Below are positions 1 through 7,385 of a stretch of DNA of 38,254 nucleotides, one piece after another (positions within the stretch are counted from its first letter, which is position 1; each line of letters begins with the position of its first letter). A program made the position numbers and the translations under genes. This stretch comes from a virus. Under the pieces are notes generated by a model. It searched no databases, was not told where the DNA came from, and worked only from the letters and a program-made list of their open reading frames with translations. The DNA is taken from positions 1 through 38,254 of IMG/VR virus record IMGVR_UViG_3300023118_000006; one strand, 5' to 3'.

Positions 1-127
1 CGAGGTGGTCCAGGAATTTACGATATTATCCTCGGTCAACGGATGGTTATAACGATCCCAGCCCGGAAGTTCCGAGACTTTCAAGTCCTTCAACGCCAGG
101 ACCACTTCGATAACGTTGGAAAACAGG
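1..127. repeat. Terminal direct repeat, left copy (circular-assembly overlap)
   Basis: Bases 1-127 are identical to 38128-38254. The reading frame of the tail gene crosses the joint without a break. The length of 127 equals a common assembler k-mer, so this is most simply the overlap of a circular contig and not a biological terminal repeat (inference). It implies a circularly permuted genome, or one whose cohesive ends were joined in the assembly. Confidence 0.93.
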
Positions 128-477
128 GTGCAATCGAAAGTATAATTCCCCTTTTTATCCCTGGTTACTTTGGTCAGCTGAAACAATCCGTTGAACACCA
201 AATTACCATCCTTGTAATACCTGGCCGGCGTTCGGATCGTAGGGTCGAAAGTGAATCCGGCCAGCGACGTATTATCGATCGTCGATAAACTCAACGCATA
301 CGCAGAATAGAAAAATTGGAGGTTTCGCCGTGTCCCCTTCAATGTGATATTTTTGGAATAATTGCGTTTCCTGGATTGCGGTTCCTTCGCGTCCGCAATG
401 GAATAATTCAACGGGAACGCTTTTACGCCGTCCAGGTCGATTTCCTGGTCGTTCACGTACAGTTTGTCCACCCTCAT
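1..477 (-). CDS. Large tail/baseplate-like structural protein, N-terminal part
   Basis: This is the first 159 codons of a 737-residue protein whose remainder lies at 36391-38127. The ATG at 477 shares ATGA with the TGA stop of the upstream gene, which fixes the start. The protein begins MRVDKLYVNDQEIDL and continues through a region rich in beta-type sequence (LSIADAKE-like, ITLKGTRRN, FTFDPTIRTPARYY). That layout, an early domain with a short KxTLKGT-like stretch followed by large beta-rich domains, recalls minor tail or baseplate proteins of Bacteroidota phages, but the match is from memory only. It lies between another tail protein and the tape measure, so a tail-tip or hub role is inferred. 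The window edge cuts the gene; the gene itself is intact. Confidence 0.8.
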   Translation of the reverse strand, partial: MRVDKLYVNDQEIDLDGVKAFPLNYSIADAKEPQSRKRNYSKNITLKGTRRNLQFFYSAYALSLSTIDNTSLAGFTFDPTIRTPARYYKDGNLVFNGLFQLTKVTRDKKGNYTFDCTLFSNVIEVVLALKDLKVSELPGWDRYNHPLTEDNIVNSWTTS

Positions 478-1664
478 ATCGTTTGAGATTTGCGGCCGTT
501 TGGCAGTTCGCCGGTGACGGTCAAATTAAACAGTTCCTCGAATCGATCCTGTCCGGGCGCCCACGAAGTATTCCGCGGCAAAATGTGACGGTTCCCAACC
601 CGATCACCTTCGTAGATGGCGAACACCAATACAGATTCCAGCAATGAAAAGCAAAGCCAGTTAAACGTTTTCACGTCCATGTAATCGGTTGTTACCTCGA
701 ATCCGTCGTCCATATCCTTCACGTAGTCGTACGTACCGGCCAGGCCAGCATCGAACACATAGAGTACCGGACCGAATGACGTATCCCACCCGCCCAACTG
801 CTGGCCGTATGATTGCTGAGTAATATTTGTCGAAACGTTGTAATTGTGATAGAAACAATATTGATCGTAACCGCCCAATTTATTCAACCACCACAAGCCG
901 CGGCCGTAATAGCATTCCTGTTTATTCAGGTTTACGCGGCGCAACTCCGAAAGCGGGAAACTTCCGACCGTCGTTACGAGTTGATACGTATAGTAATCGC
1001 ATTCCTCGAAATTGGCATCTGTAAAAAAACCCTCATCCACCAGCTGCGTAGGGGAAAGGTTCACCAGGACGTTGACCAGGGCCGGGATGGGGACAAACGT
1101 ATCCGTAATGTCGGTCCCGTCAGAACGCCAAAGCATAATATACACCAGGCAGTCGGTGTTATCTCCAATCCAGGCCAGGAAAAAAGGATCTGCCAGGCGA
1201 ATTTCCATTGGCAAATCGACCGGTAGGTGTGTTAGGAATGTCCACGGCAAACCATCGCTGTAGAACTTCGCGTATTCGTAGTCGTCCATACATGCTTTCC
1301 ACGCTGTGATTTCGTCCGACATCGTGCCGGGTGTGATTGTGGCCGGCGGCGTGCCATACCTTTCGAACACTTCGATTTTGATCGGCTTGTAATTCTTGTT
1401 ATCCTGGATCATATTTACCAGGTCCGGGACGAACGATTCACATTCGCGCAATGCGATGGACATCGCGTCGAATTTACCGTATCCGCCGGAAAAGTTGTTC
1501 CGCTCCGGATAAACTTCGTGTGCCGAATCCAGGATTCCATTTACGTACACTTTGACAACGAATGAAAAGTTCGGCTGCAGGTACTCATCGGACCGGAATT
1601 TCCACACGATCGGGTTGTCGCTTGGTGTGTAATCCCTGGGGGTTTGCTCTATTGTTATTGCCAC
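474..1664 (-). CDS. Tail-associated structural protein (396 aa)
   Basis: The N-terminus reads MAITIEQTPRDYTPSDNPIV and is followed by a segment comparing the position to a canonical ligand-binding beta sandwich (FVVKVYVNG, YGKFDAMSI). From memory, proteins opening with I-x-Q-x-P-x-x-Y-x-P-x-x-N-P-I are common tail or virion components in phages of Bacteroidota. There are no transmembrane segments. It overlaps the upstream gp10-like gene by 10 bases and shares ATGA with the next gene, so translational coupling within a tail operon is likely. The exact role (distal tail, tip or adhesin) cannot be read from the sequence. Confidence 0.75.
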   Translation of the reverse strand: MAITIEQTPRDYTPSDNPIVWKFRSDEYLQPNFSFVVKVYVNGILDSAHEVYPERNNFSGGYGKFDAMSIALRECESFVPDLVNMIQDNKNYKPIKIEVFERYGTPPATITPGTMSDEITAWKACMDDYEYAKFYSDGLPWTFLTHLPVDLPMEIRLADPFFLAWIGDNTDCLVYIMLWRSDGTDITDTFVPIPALVNVLVNLSPTQLVDEGFFTDANFEECDYYTYQLVTTVGSFPLSELRRVNLNKQECYYGRGLWWLNKLGGYDQYCFYHNYNVSTNITQQSYGQQLGGWDTSFGPVLYVFDAGLAGTYDYVKDMDDGFEVTTDYMDVKTFNWLCFSLLESVLVFAIYEGDRVGNRHILPRNTSWAPGQDRFEELFNLTVTGELPNGRKSQTI

Positions 1665-2227
1665 GGTTCAACTATTTGAATGGTTATTGCTCTTTTAAAC
1701 AGGGCCTCGATTGGCTCCCGAATTTGTGCGATCAACGTATCGTTTACGACGTCGATAAAGAATGGCCGCGGGGCCTTTCCGTTTTTGATTATGTTTGTGA
1801 TAATGGCGTACTGGAATTGTTCGTACGTGCTGAATTGTGCCGGCAACTGAATTCCACGGTTTCGAATCCACTGGCCTATTTCCTCCTTAAAAGATAATCC
1901 GGATCCGGGCGTCGATCCCCAGGCAGGGGCGCCGTGGTTTTGAACGGTCCCGTTTACGCCGTAGTTTACAAACTTCCAATAAAAATCCATTTCCAGGCCG
2001 ATCGATACCGTTGTCCCTTCTTTGGTTACGTCCGTCGGTTCCATCGACTGTTTGAGATTGGACGATGCGTTAATGTCGTATTCGTCCATTTTCGCCGCCA
2101 GCTGTTCGATAACGGTTTGGATTGTTTGCTGCAGCAACGTAGCCAACGGGCTGGCCGGGTTCCCTTCGAGTACTTCGCGGGACGTGCCTAAATTCAATTG
2201 CTGTAAGATTGCCGCTTCGTCGATCAT
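1655..2227 (-). CDS. HK97 gp10-like tail/neck protein
   Basis: A 190-residue protein. The middle contains YWKFVNYGVNGT and the C-terminal third contains a basic-aromatic GKAPRPFF motif. A 'Y-x-F-V-N-Y-G' plus '(A/P)RPF(F/L)' pattern is typical of the HK97 gp10 family, which acts at the head-tail joining or tail-completion stage. It starts with ATG at 2227, overlapping the end of the frameshifted chaperone product by four bases. It is followed directly by the 396-aa tail protein. Position in a tail operon agrees with the call, but the similarity was judged by eye. Confidence 0.55.
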   Translation of the reverse strand: MIDEAAILQQLNLGTSREVLEGNPASPLATLLQQTIQTVIEQLAAKMDEYDINASSNLKQSMEPTDVTKEGTTVSIGLEMDFYWKFVNYGVNGTVQNHGAPAWGSTPGSGLSFKEEIGQWIRNRGIQLPAQFSTYEQFQYAIITNIIKNGKAPRPFFIDVVNDTLIAQIREPIEALFKRAITIQIVEPWQ

Positions 2228-3017
2228 TTCCTCGGTGTTTTGCCTTTACTGTTAGTGGCTTTTTTCTTGTTGAGGTGTAACAGGAATTTCGCCCGGTGGT
2301 TAAACGCCCAAATGTTCAGCTGGGTAACTTCTTTCCAGGACATGCGGTAATGTTGCGACATTAGGTCGATTGTTTCCTCCCACGTGAAAAGAGGCTTTTT
2401 AACTTTTGTATTAGGTTTGTCGCCCGTTGGCTTGCTTTGTTTCTTTCCGTTGATAGCCTCATCGATCGTTCGTATTTGCTCAAAAAAAAAGCGCAACAAT
2501 CAAGGAACGTTTTTAACGGGAAATGCTTATCGAACGTATCCCACCGGTCCCGCAACGGGTTTATAATATTTCCGTTCTCGTCGTCCAGGCCGTAAATTTC
2601 ACCTGCAGGATAGTAGAACATTGCCGCCGTTCTTACCGGGTCCTCGTTTATATCGCAGGAATCCCAATCGATATGCCAGGCTGCAGCCTCTTTGTTTGGA
2701 TCAATCAGTCGCCATTCCTTACCCGCCATTTGTATGGATTTGGGCGGCCTGGATAACCTGGTCGCGCCTTCATGTATTTTTGTGATGTGTTCGCAAATGT
2801 GCAGAATCGATTTTGGGTCCACCCTGGTAATAATGAAGTTCGCCGGCACGCCCGAAAATTCGGCCAGGAATTCGCCATACATACGCAGCGTCGGTTTTGA
2901 AAAGTCGTAAGCCGGATTTTTCAATGGGATGAAATGTCGGACCCGCAGGTCCTCCGTTTTCATTTTAACAATCCCGTCCAGGATTGCCAGGTATTTTTTG
3001 TCGCCGTCTGTAATCAT
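2224..3017 (-). CDS. Tail assembly chaperone, -1 frameshift fusion (GT-like)
   Basis: The zero frame reads GCT-TTT-TTT-TTG; a -1 slip on the T TTT TTT heptamer continues as TTT-GAG-CAA. Codon arithmetic closes exactly: 178 codons before the slip and 86 after it give a 264-residue fusion ending at 2224. The downstream frame has no convincing start of its own (only TTG) and contains TWEETIDLMSQHYRMSW and a following L-x-x-F-N motif, which recalls the T domain of GT chaperones. Expected role is to recruit tube subunits to the tape measure. Transcriptional slippage on the T9 run is an alternative to ribosomal slippage. Confidence 0.65.
2361..3017 (-). CDS. Tail assembly chaperone, unshifted product (G-like)
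   Basis: A 218-residue protein of mixed charge and no membrane segments, terminated at 2361. Its 3' part contains nine consecutive T residues (2482-2490 on this map) and overlaps a second frame that ends at 2224. This is the layout of lambda G/GT-type tail chaperones, in which the short and the frameshifted forms bind the tape measure and the tube subunit during tail assembly (family knowledge). It starts with ATG at 3017, overlapping the upstream hypothetical by 4 bases. In other phages this pair lies just before the tape measure; here three tail genes intervene. Confidence 0.7.
   Translation of the reverse strand: MITDGDKKYLAILDGIVKMKTEDLRVRHFIPLKNPAYDFSKPTLRMYGEFLAEFSGVPANFIITRVDPKSILHICEHITKIHEGATRLSRPPKSIQMAGKEWRLIDPNKEAAAWHIDWDSCDINEDPVRTAAMFYYPAGEIYGLDDENGNIINPLRDRWDTFDKHFPLKTFLDCCAFFLSKYERSMRLSTERNKASQRATNLIQKLKSLFSRGRKQST
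2484..2490 (-). promoter_or_regulatory. -1 frameshift slippery heptamer T TTT TTT
   Basis: On the coding strand the run T9 lies in the frame GC(T)-TTT-TTT-TTG. The first seven T residues form a canonical X-XXY-YYZ slippery heptamer. Shifting -1 here joins two reading frames of the tail chaperone. I did not find an obvious strong stem-loop immediately downstream. Confidence 0.65.
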
Positions 3018-3676
3018 TCCTTTGGCATTAATAGTTCGATAATTGCACTTTCACGGAATAGCTGCTGGCAGTCGTCCAACATTCCGGCGGTGTTTATGGT
3101 AATCCATCGGTCCAACTTTTCGTCGTCGTTGTATCCTTCGATTGTAATGTGGCCGTTCGGGTCCTCAAACACAAGGCGACGCGGTGGCATCGTTGGGCCT
3201 TCCGGATTCCTGGATACAATTATAAGCCTGTAAAGCCTGGAATCCATTCGCGCGGTGTCTGCAGGTGAAATTACTGGACCCAATGGCAGCGGTTCGGGTT
3301 GCCCCGATTCACTGACGATAAAGAATAACGGGCGCGATTCAGGTTTGCGGCTGCATGGACCAACGGAAACGATTTCGCAGCCCAACTTCATGTCGCCGGC
3401 TGGGTTGCATTCATCGTAATGAATCTCGATTTTAATCGAATCGATGTAATCCTGGATTCGTTTCTCCATTTGTCGAATGGTGGATCCGTTCGCCTGGACC
3501 ACTCCGAATTCCTGAATTGTGAAAATCTCAACATCCATCCAAACGGCGATTATGTGGTAATCCTTTTTAAGTGGCGCCAACTGCAGGTCGTGGAATTTAT
3601 CGTATTCGACCGGGCTATCCAGGTGGCCCAATGGGATGTACATTAGCAACAATGGTTTTCTAATCTTTTTGCTCAT
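3014..3676 (-). CDS. Hypothetical protein in late operon (220 aa)
   Basis: I do not recognise this protein. It begins MSKKIRKPLLLMYIPLGHLD and is soluble-looking. Its two halves each carry short beta-type stretches (YHIIAVWMDVEIF and YRLIIVSRNPEGP). It starts 14 bases inside the end of the upstream glycosyltransferase gene and overlaps the chaperone start by four bases, so it is co-translated with both. It could be a glycosyltransferase partner or a virion assembly factor; nothing in the sequence decides. Confidence 0.65.
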   Translation of the reverse strand: MSKKIRKPLLLMYIPLGHLDSPVEYDKFHDLQLAPLKKDYHIIAVWMDVEIFTIQEFGVVQANGSTIRQMEKRIQDYIDSIKIEIHYDECNPAGDMKLGCEIVSVGPCSRKPESRPLFFIVSESGQPEPLPLGPVISPADTARMDSRLYRLIIVSRNPEGPTMPPRRLVFEDPNGHITIEGYNDDEKLDRWITINTAGMLDDCQQLFRESAIIELLMPKE

Positions 3677-4985
3677 ATCTCAACTTATAAATTTGGTTTG
3701 CGATCTCGATTTGCCTGGTTTCCTTCCGGGATTCCGTGGCGTGTATGCTGGTGGAAACATCGATCGGTAATTGTTTCAACCATCCGTATTCGTGCTTTAC
3801 GATCGTGATGTCCTTTCCCTGCAGCGCCGCTTCCAGGGAGAAAATAAGGTCCGACATTTTGAGATCCGGCGACGCGTACAAATCGACCGGTTTAAAATAC
3901 CTGGTGTCGAAAGCGGTTACACCGGTTCCGGCTACGTCCAGCGGACCTTCGTAGTACGATTCGTGTAGGCAGCTGATTGATTTGTGGCCGTAGTAATACG
4001 AGACGTCCAGGGACTTCAATTTACGGCCGTGGTGGGTTATGATCGTTTTGTGCTTTTCGATCGCCTTAACGGTCCGGTCCACATAGTTGGACGGGTACAA
4101 TATGTCGTCGTCACAAGTGAAGTAATAACAATCGCCAATCCCTTCGATGTCCAAAAGGTCCAGGGCGTAGAACTTTCCGTTATCCTTTCGGTCCGGTAAT
4201 ATCTCGTTGTCATAAATGAAAATGTGATCGACTTGGTTACGCAGGGAATCGATGGTTCGCTGCAGGGACGATTCACGACCGGCAAACGTGGCGATACAGG
4301 CAACCTTTGGTAACGGACGGTTGATTGTAACCAGCGGGTTCGTTTTTCGCTCGTGTGGGTGCATGACGCTTTCATGCTGGCCGTGGTACACCAGGGAAAA
4401 TTCAGGCGTAAGCATCGGCACGCCCAACGCTCTAAACTTGGTTGTAAGCTGGTGGCCTACGCCGCTGGACTTCGATTCCGTATTGAACCAGGATTCCGGA
4501 ACCGGTTCGATTGTGATCCTTTCCAGGGTGGCGCGGTTGGTGATCATTCCGCAATCAGTGAACCCCAGGTTTAACCACTTGTTGGATTCTGAATCGTAGA
4601 TCGTTTCGCCAGGATACGACCCCCAACAATGTTTCCGGCCATCGTTTGCCAGGTTCGCCACGAATGGCCGTCCCTCGAAATCCTTTGAAATAGTGCGGAT
4701 AATGTGCGCGTCGAAGTTTGTAAAGTCGTCCGGTATGATAACGAAATCGTCGTGATCAGATGCCAGGCAGAATTCAAAGGCCCGTTTCATACGCTGCCAA
4801 AAGTTGCGTTTACCGAACGATTCCTGGTCGCCGATCGTGTGCAGCGTTGACCAGGGGAATTTCCTTTCCAGTTCCTGGACCGCTCGTTGCTGCATGGCTT
4901 CACGCCCTGGACTGCAGAACATGACAAAGCCGAATTTCTTTTGGTCCTTTCCAGTTCCTGGACCGCTCGTTGGTAGGTCGATCAT
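3660..4985 (-). CDS. Two-domain glycosyltransferase, GT-A type
   Basis: A 441-residue protein. The first half (about residues 15-220) contains FVIIPDDFTNF and a DCGMITNRATLERI stretch. The second half (about 225-400) looks like a GT2-type domain: CIATFAGRESSLQRTIDSL, then HIFIYDNE, then an acidic CDDDILYPSNYV motif that would bind the nucleotide-sugar/metal, and later AGTGVTAFD. Both halves may be GT-A folds. Its start shares ATGA with the GT25 gene. The first codons lie in a 28-bp segment repeated 83 bases downstream in another frame. Likely targets are a virion protein or host surface glycan (inference from its place among late genes). Confidence 0.72.
   Translation of the reverse strand: MIDLPTSGPGTGKDQKKFGFVMFCSPGREAMQQRAVQELERKFPWSTLHTIGDQESFGKRNFWQRMKRAFEFCLASDHDDFVIIPDDFTNFDAHIIRTISKDFEGRPFVANLANDGRKHCWGSYPGETIYDSESNKWLNLGFTDCGMITNRATLERITIEPVPESWFNTESKSSGVGHQLTTKFRALGVPMLTPEFSLVYHGQHESVMHPHERKTNPLVTINRPLPKVACIATFAGRESSLQRTIDSLRNQVDHIFIYDNEILPDRKDNGKFYALDLLDIEGIGDCYYFTCDDDILYPSNYVDRTVKAIEKHKTIITHHGRKLKSLDVSYYYGHKSISCLHESYYEGPLDVAGTGVTAFDTRYFKPVDLYASPDLKMSDLIFSLEAALQGKDITIVKHEYGWLKQLPIDVSTSIHATESRKETRQIEIANQIYKLRYEQKD
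4862..4889. repeat. 28-bp direct repeat, copy inside glycosyltransferase gene
   Basis: This copy is identical to 4945-4972. It is read as Q-R-A-V-Q-E-L-E-R in the glycosyltransferase frame. The copies are offset by 83 bases, which is not a multiple of three, so the two encode different peptides. Confidence 0.85.
4945..4972. repeat. 28-bp direct repeat, copy at glycosyltransferase start
   Basis: Second copy of 4862-4889. Here it is read as P-T-S-G-P-G-T-G-K, immediately after the start codon of the two-domain glycosyltransferase. The first codons of that gene therefore appear to come from a local out-of-frame duplication. Confidence 0.85.
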
Positions 4986-5557
4986 ACTACAGGTTTTTTA
5001 TTGTGGTCGATGTCGCTTTGGGTAGCGTTGTTGTGCAGCACCATTGGCGGGCTGCAGATGTACGCAGACGCGTAAGGTAGGAACCGGGAATACACAACGT
5101 CTACTTTCCAGGGGGAAAATGCGTTCATCTGCATACGGTTTAAAATCGTTTGCGCGAATTCCGGCGTAATGATATAGGCGAATGTACCGTAAACCTCATG
5201 TACTTTATCCAACCCCAGGAAAGTAGATTCGAATTTGATACGTGGATTCCCGCCCAAATACACGATGTCCCAATCCTTTGGAAAATCTGCAGACAAGTAA
5301 TTCAGCGCCTGTTCAAAGTCGCCAGGGATAATACAATCGTCCTCAAAAACCAAACCGTTGTCGTTCGATTCGACGATCATTCTAAGGACGCGCATGTGCG
5401 AATCAAAGCACCCGAAATGGCCGCGCATCCTTTTACTCGGTTCCAAAGGGAAAACCACCTGGCCGTCGGTAGCTTCTACCAGCGTGTAGGGAATTGAAAG
5501 ATTGAGCGCCGCCAACCGGTCGGGCCTTCTTTTTAAGTTGATAACGTATGTTTTCAT
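4982..5557 (-). CDS. Glycosyltransferase family 25-like (LPS/LOS type)
   Basis: A 191-residue protein starting MKTYVINLKRRPDRL, the hallmark opening of family 25 glycosyltransferases. It is followed by GCFDSHMRVLRMI and an FEDDCI motif (E-D-D, likely metal/nucleotide-sugar binding) and DIVYLGG. I chose the ATG at 5557 because the N-terminus is then canonical; longer starts run back into the terminase gene. It ends in an ATGA overlap with the second glycosyltransferase. GT25 enzymes usually transfer galactose to lipooligosaccharide or collagen-like chains; the acceptor here is unknown. Confidence 0.82.
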   Translation of the reverse strand: MKTYVINLKRRPDRLAALNLSIPYTLVEATDGQVVFPLEPSKRMRGHFGCFDSHMRVLRMIVESNDNGLVFEDDCIIPGDFEQALNYLSADFPKDWDIVYLGGNPRIKFESTFLGLDKVHEVYGTFAYIITPEFAQTILNRMQMNAFSPWKVDVVYSRFLPYASAYICSPPMVLHNNATQSDIDHNKKPVV

Positions 5558-5561
5558 GTTG

Positions 5562-6797
5562 CTATTTTTTACGCGGCGCAAAGTACTGGCCGCTGAATTT
5601 GCCAAATGTAAGGAAGAAATAACGAATTGCATCGATAGCGTGATTCCAGGCGCCAATCGGTACGTTCAGTTTTTCCCCTGTCTTTTTGTCCGTGGCCCAA
5701 AGGTACGAACGGAATTCCTTTATCAAATTGGTGGACCGCTCGGTTACGTAGAAAAACGCGTCCTGCATTTTCTGAATACCGAAATCGATAGAATCGGCGC
5801 CTTTATCCGCGCCCTGGATACGCAACCCCAGGTCCTTCAATTCCTGTATGGACTTTGGTTCCGCGCTGTCTGCATAAATGAAAACGGAGTTACGCACGTC
5901 TTTGGCTTTGGCCCGGTCCGCAATCTTTGGATTCGTTAGGCCCGTTTCGTAGATCAATTCGTCCAGGTAGTATTTGCCGTCGTACTGGTAAACGGCCACC
6001 AATGCCGTGGGGTCGTTGGTGAATCCAAAGTCCATTCCGTAACCCAGGAGTTTGGCCCCTTCCGGTAGTTCCTTGCATTGTTTCCAGTTCTCGAATACAA
6101 CGCCCTGCAGGGAACCGATTTCCCCCAGCCCGTACACTTTCCACCAGTTGGCCCAATACGTATTTTTGATATTGTCCGAGTGCTGCAGTTCGCCTTTTGC
6201 CGTGCCTGGTTTCAACTCCGGATTATGGAAAGCCTTTTCCCTTTTTATCAGCAAATCTTCCAGCGTCTCTTTGCTTAATCCCTCGTTGTCCAGGTAGGTA
6301 AGCAAAAGGAATTCCGCGTTCTTTTGCGGCAGGATTTCCGTATGTGCGTAGAACTCGTTATCCGGGTTGAAATCCCCGTACGTTTCCTTTGACCGGATCA
6401 TTAACGCATCGGCGATAAGGAACGGTACGTGGTTCATTTCGTTCAGGAAAAGAATGTCCCGCTTACCGGCGGCCTTTGCCTTACCGATCGTATCGAAGGC
6501 CATGAACTGAATAACGGATCCGTTGGCGAATCGGTATTCCATTGGATTGCCTACGTACCGGCGTTCCTCCCACCGGTTGGTATCTTCCATTATTTCCCGA
6601 AAGATACGCAGCGCACCATTTCGAACCGCCGGGATCGTTTCGGCCACGATGGTAATAACCAGTTTCTTTTTGAGGGCGCGGTCGATAAGGATCGGGATAA
6701 CGGCGTACGTTTTACCTGCAGACGTTCCGCCCTGGATGATGCGGATACGCGCACGCATCGAAAGAATTTTATTTACCGCCGTCGTCCGTTTGAACAT
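5562..6797 (-). CDS. terL: Terminase large subunit
   Basis: The packaging motor ATPase/nuclease. Starting at the ATG at 6797 gives 411 residues beginning MFKRTTAVNKIL. Walker A is GGTSAGKT (about residues 23-30). The Walker B region is DILFLNEMN, with Asn-Glu in place of the usual Asp-Glu. A C-terminal RNase-H-like nuclease is suggested by GYGMDFGFTNDPTALV, IYADSAEPKSI and GAWNHAIDAIRYFF. A longer start at 6905 would read through a terminator hairpin and is rejected. A TAnnTTTG box lies five bases before the ATG. The small terminase is about 2 kb upstream, separated by five small genes and a tRNA. Confidence 0.92.
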   Translation of the reverse strand: MFKRTTAVNKILSMRARIRIIQGGTSAGKTYAVIPILIDRALKKKLVITIVAETIPAVRNGALRIFREIMEDTNRWEERRYVGNPMEYRFANGSVIQFMAFDTIGKAKAAGKRDILFLNEMNHVPFLIADALMIRSKETYGDFNPDNEFYAHTEILPQKNAEFLLLTYLDNEGLSKETLEDLLIKREKAFHNPELKPGTAKGELQHSDNIKNTYWANWWKVYGLGEIGSLQGVVFENWKQCKELPEGAKLLGYGMDFGFTNDPTALVAVYQYDGKYYLDELIYETGLTNPKIADRAKAKDVRNSVFIYADSAEPKSIQELKDLGLRIQGADKGADSIDFGIQKMQDAFFYVTERSTNLIKEFRSYLWATDKKTGEKLNVPIGAWNHAIDAIRYFFLTFGKFSGQYFAPRKK

Positions 6798-6802
6798 GGA
6801 AA

Positions 6803-6810
6803 CAAAAGTA
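6803..6810 (-). promoter_or_regulatory. Candidate -7 box (TACTTTTG) just before terL
   Basis: TACTTTTG matches the Bacteroidota consensus TAnnTTTG and ends five bases before the terL ATG. It lies directly after a terminator hairpin, so terL would otherwise lack a promoter. I see no -33 TTTG at the usual distance. The region is T-rich, so chance is possible. Confidence 0.35.
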
Positions 6811-6813
6811 AAC

Positions 6814-6842
6814 AAAAAAACCCGCTGATTTCTCAACGGGTT
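6814..6842 (-). terminator. Rho-independent terminator between tRNA-Ser and terL
   Basis: On the coding strand a 10-bp stem (AACCCGTTGA with TCAGCGGGTT, one G-T pair) closed by a GAAA tetraloop is followed by a run of seven T. It ends the tRNA transcript and isolates terL. Confidence 0.85.
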
Positions 6843-6916
6843 TCCTGTCTGTCTTAATGGGTCCTTTGTTCCTGGCGCGTCCGCTGTGACAATACACCCA
6901 ATCATTTAGACATCGG

Positions 6917-7005
6917 CGGGGGATGTACGATTCGAACGTACGAACCAGGTTTCCCCGGTTGTCGGATTAGCGGTCCGATGGTTTCAACCTCTCACCCAAT
7001 CCCCC
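6917..7005 (-). tRNA. tRNA-Ser (anticodon GCU)
   Basis: An 89-base class II tRNA. The acceptor pairs GGGGGAT with ATCCCCC, with discriminator G and no encoded CCA. The anticodon stem TCGGA/TCCGA holds the loop CCGCTAA (anticodon GCT, reading AGC and AGU). A long variable arm (AACC..GG..GGTT) and a T arm GTACG-TTCGAAT-CGTAC complete it. It has a -7 box upstream and a terminator downstream, so it looks like its own transcription unit. It is the only tRNA I found. Confidence 0.93.
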
Positions 7006-7010
7006 ATTTC

Positions 7011-7075
7011 GTCCCGATCGATCCACGCATGGACGGCCAACAAACAACAAAACGATAAGGCTTTGCAATCGGGAC
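7011..7075 (-). other. Leader inverted repeat before tRNA-Ser
   Basis: On the RNA strand GTCCCGAT (7075-7068) can pair with ATCGGGAC (7018-7011), ending five bases before the tRNA. It may be a 5' leader stem that helps tRNA processing. The enclosed loop is 49 bases with no ORF. Function is inferred. Confidence 0.4.
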
Positions 7076-7079
7076 GGGA

Positions 7080-7087
7080 CAAAGGTA
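7080..7087 (-). promoter_or_regulatory. Candidate promoter -7 box (TACCTTTG) for tRNA-Ser
   Basis: TACCTTTG fits TAnnTTTG and lies about 75 bases before the tRNA, just past the end of the preceding gene. No clear TTTG -33 element was seen. With the downstream terminator it would make a compact tRNA unit. Confidence 0.45.
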
Positions 7088-7098
7088 TAAAATAAATC

Positions 7099-7356
7099 TT
7101 ATACGCGTGGTGAATCTCGATTCGGTCCGCCTGGTTTTGGTCCAGCCACTTCAACCGGTGCGATCACAACGTCGCCAACGATGCGGATTCGTCCCTCGTC
7201 GAACCATTCCGCGGCCTGGATTTTCCCGTCCTTGTCAACCTTTGGCGATAACGCGTACTGCGTGCATCCTGTGAGGTATTCGGCCTTACCGATCAGCACC
7301 CCTTCGAATCCTGTAATGATGTCCTGGCCCGTGGCCCCTAACTGTAATTTGCTCAT
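7099..7356 (-). CDS. Conserved small phage protein (85 aa)
   Basis: It starts MSKLQLGATGQDIITGFEGV and contains YLTGCTQYALSPKV and EWFDEGRI. From memory, small proteins of the form 'LGxxxxDxITGFEGVxxGxAEYLTGCxQY' are widespread in phage genomes without known function. The ATG at 7356 was preferred because it gives this conserved N-terminus; longer starts add a shadow of the neighbouring gene. The C-terminus is Pro/Gly-rich. It overlaps nothing and ends just before the tRNA promoter. Confidence 0.75.
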   Translation of the reverse strand: MSKLQLGATGQDIITGFEGVLIGKAEYLTGCTQYALSPKVDKDGKIQAAEWFDEGRIRIVGDVVIAPVEVAGPKPGGPNRDSPRV

Positions 7357-7385
7357 GGTGTTAAAATTTAAAAGTGTGAAGGTAA

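Noticed and set aside
43-288. Plus-strand reading frames throughout the window
   Set aside because: All strong, recognisable proteins lie on the minus strand with tight overlaps; plus-strand frames sit opposite them and have no recognisable motifs or signals.
6798-6905. Longer start for the large terminase at 6905
   Set aside because: It would read through a strong terminator with a T-tract, and the conserved N-terminus begins just before Walker A.
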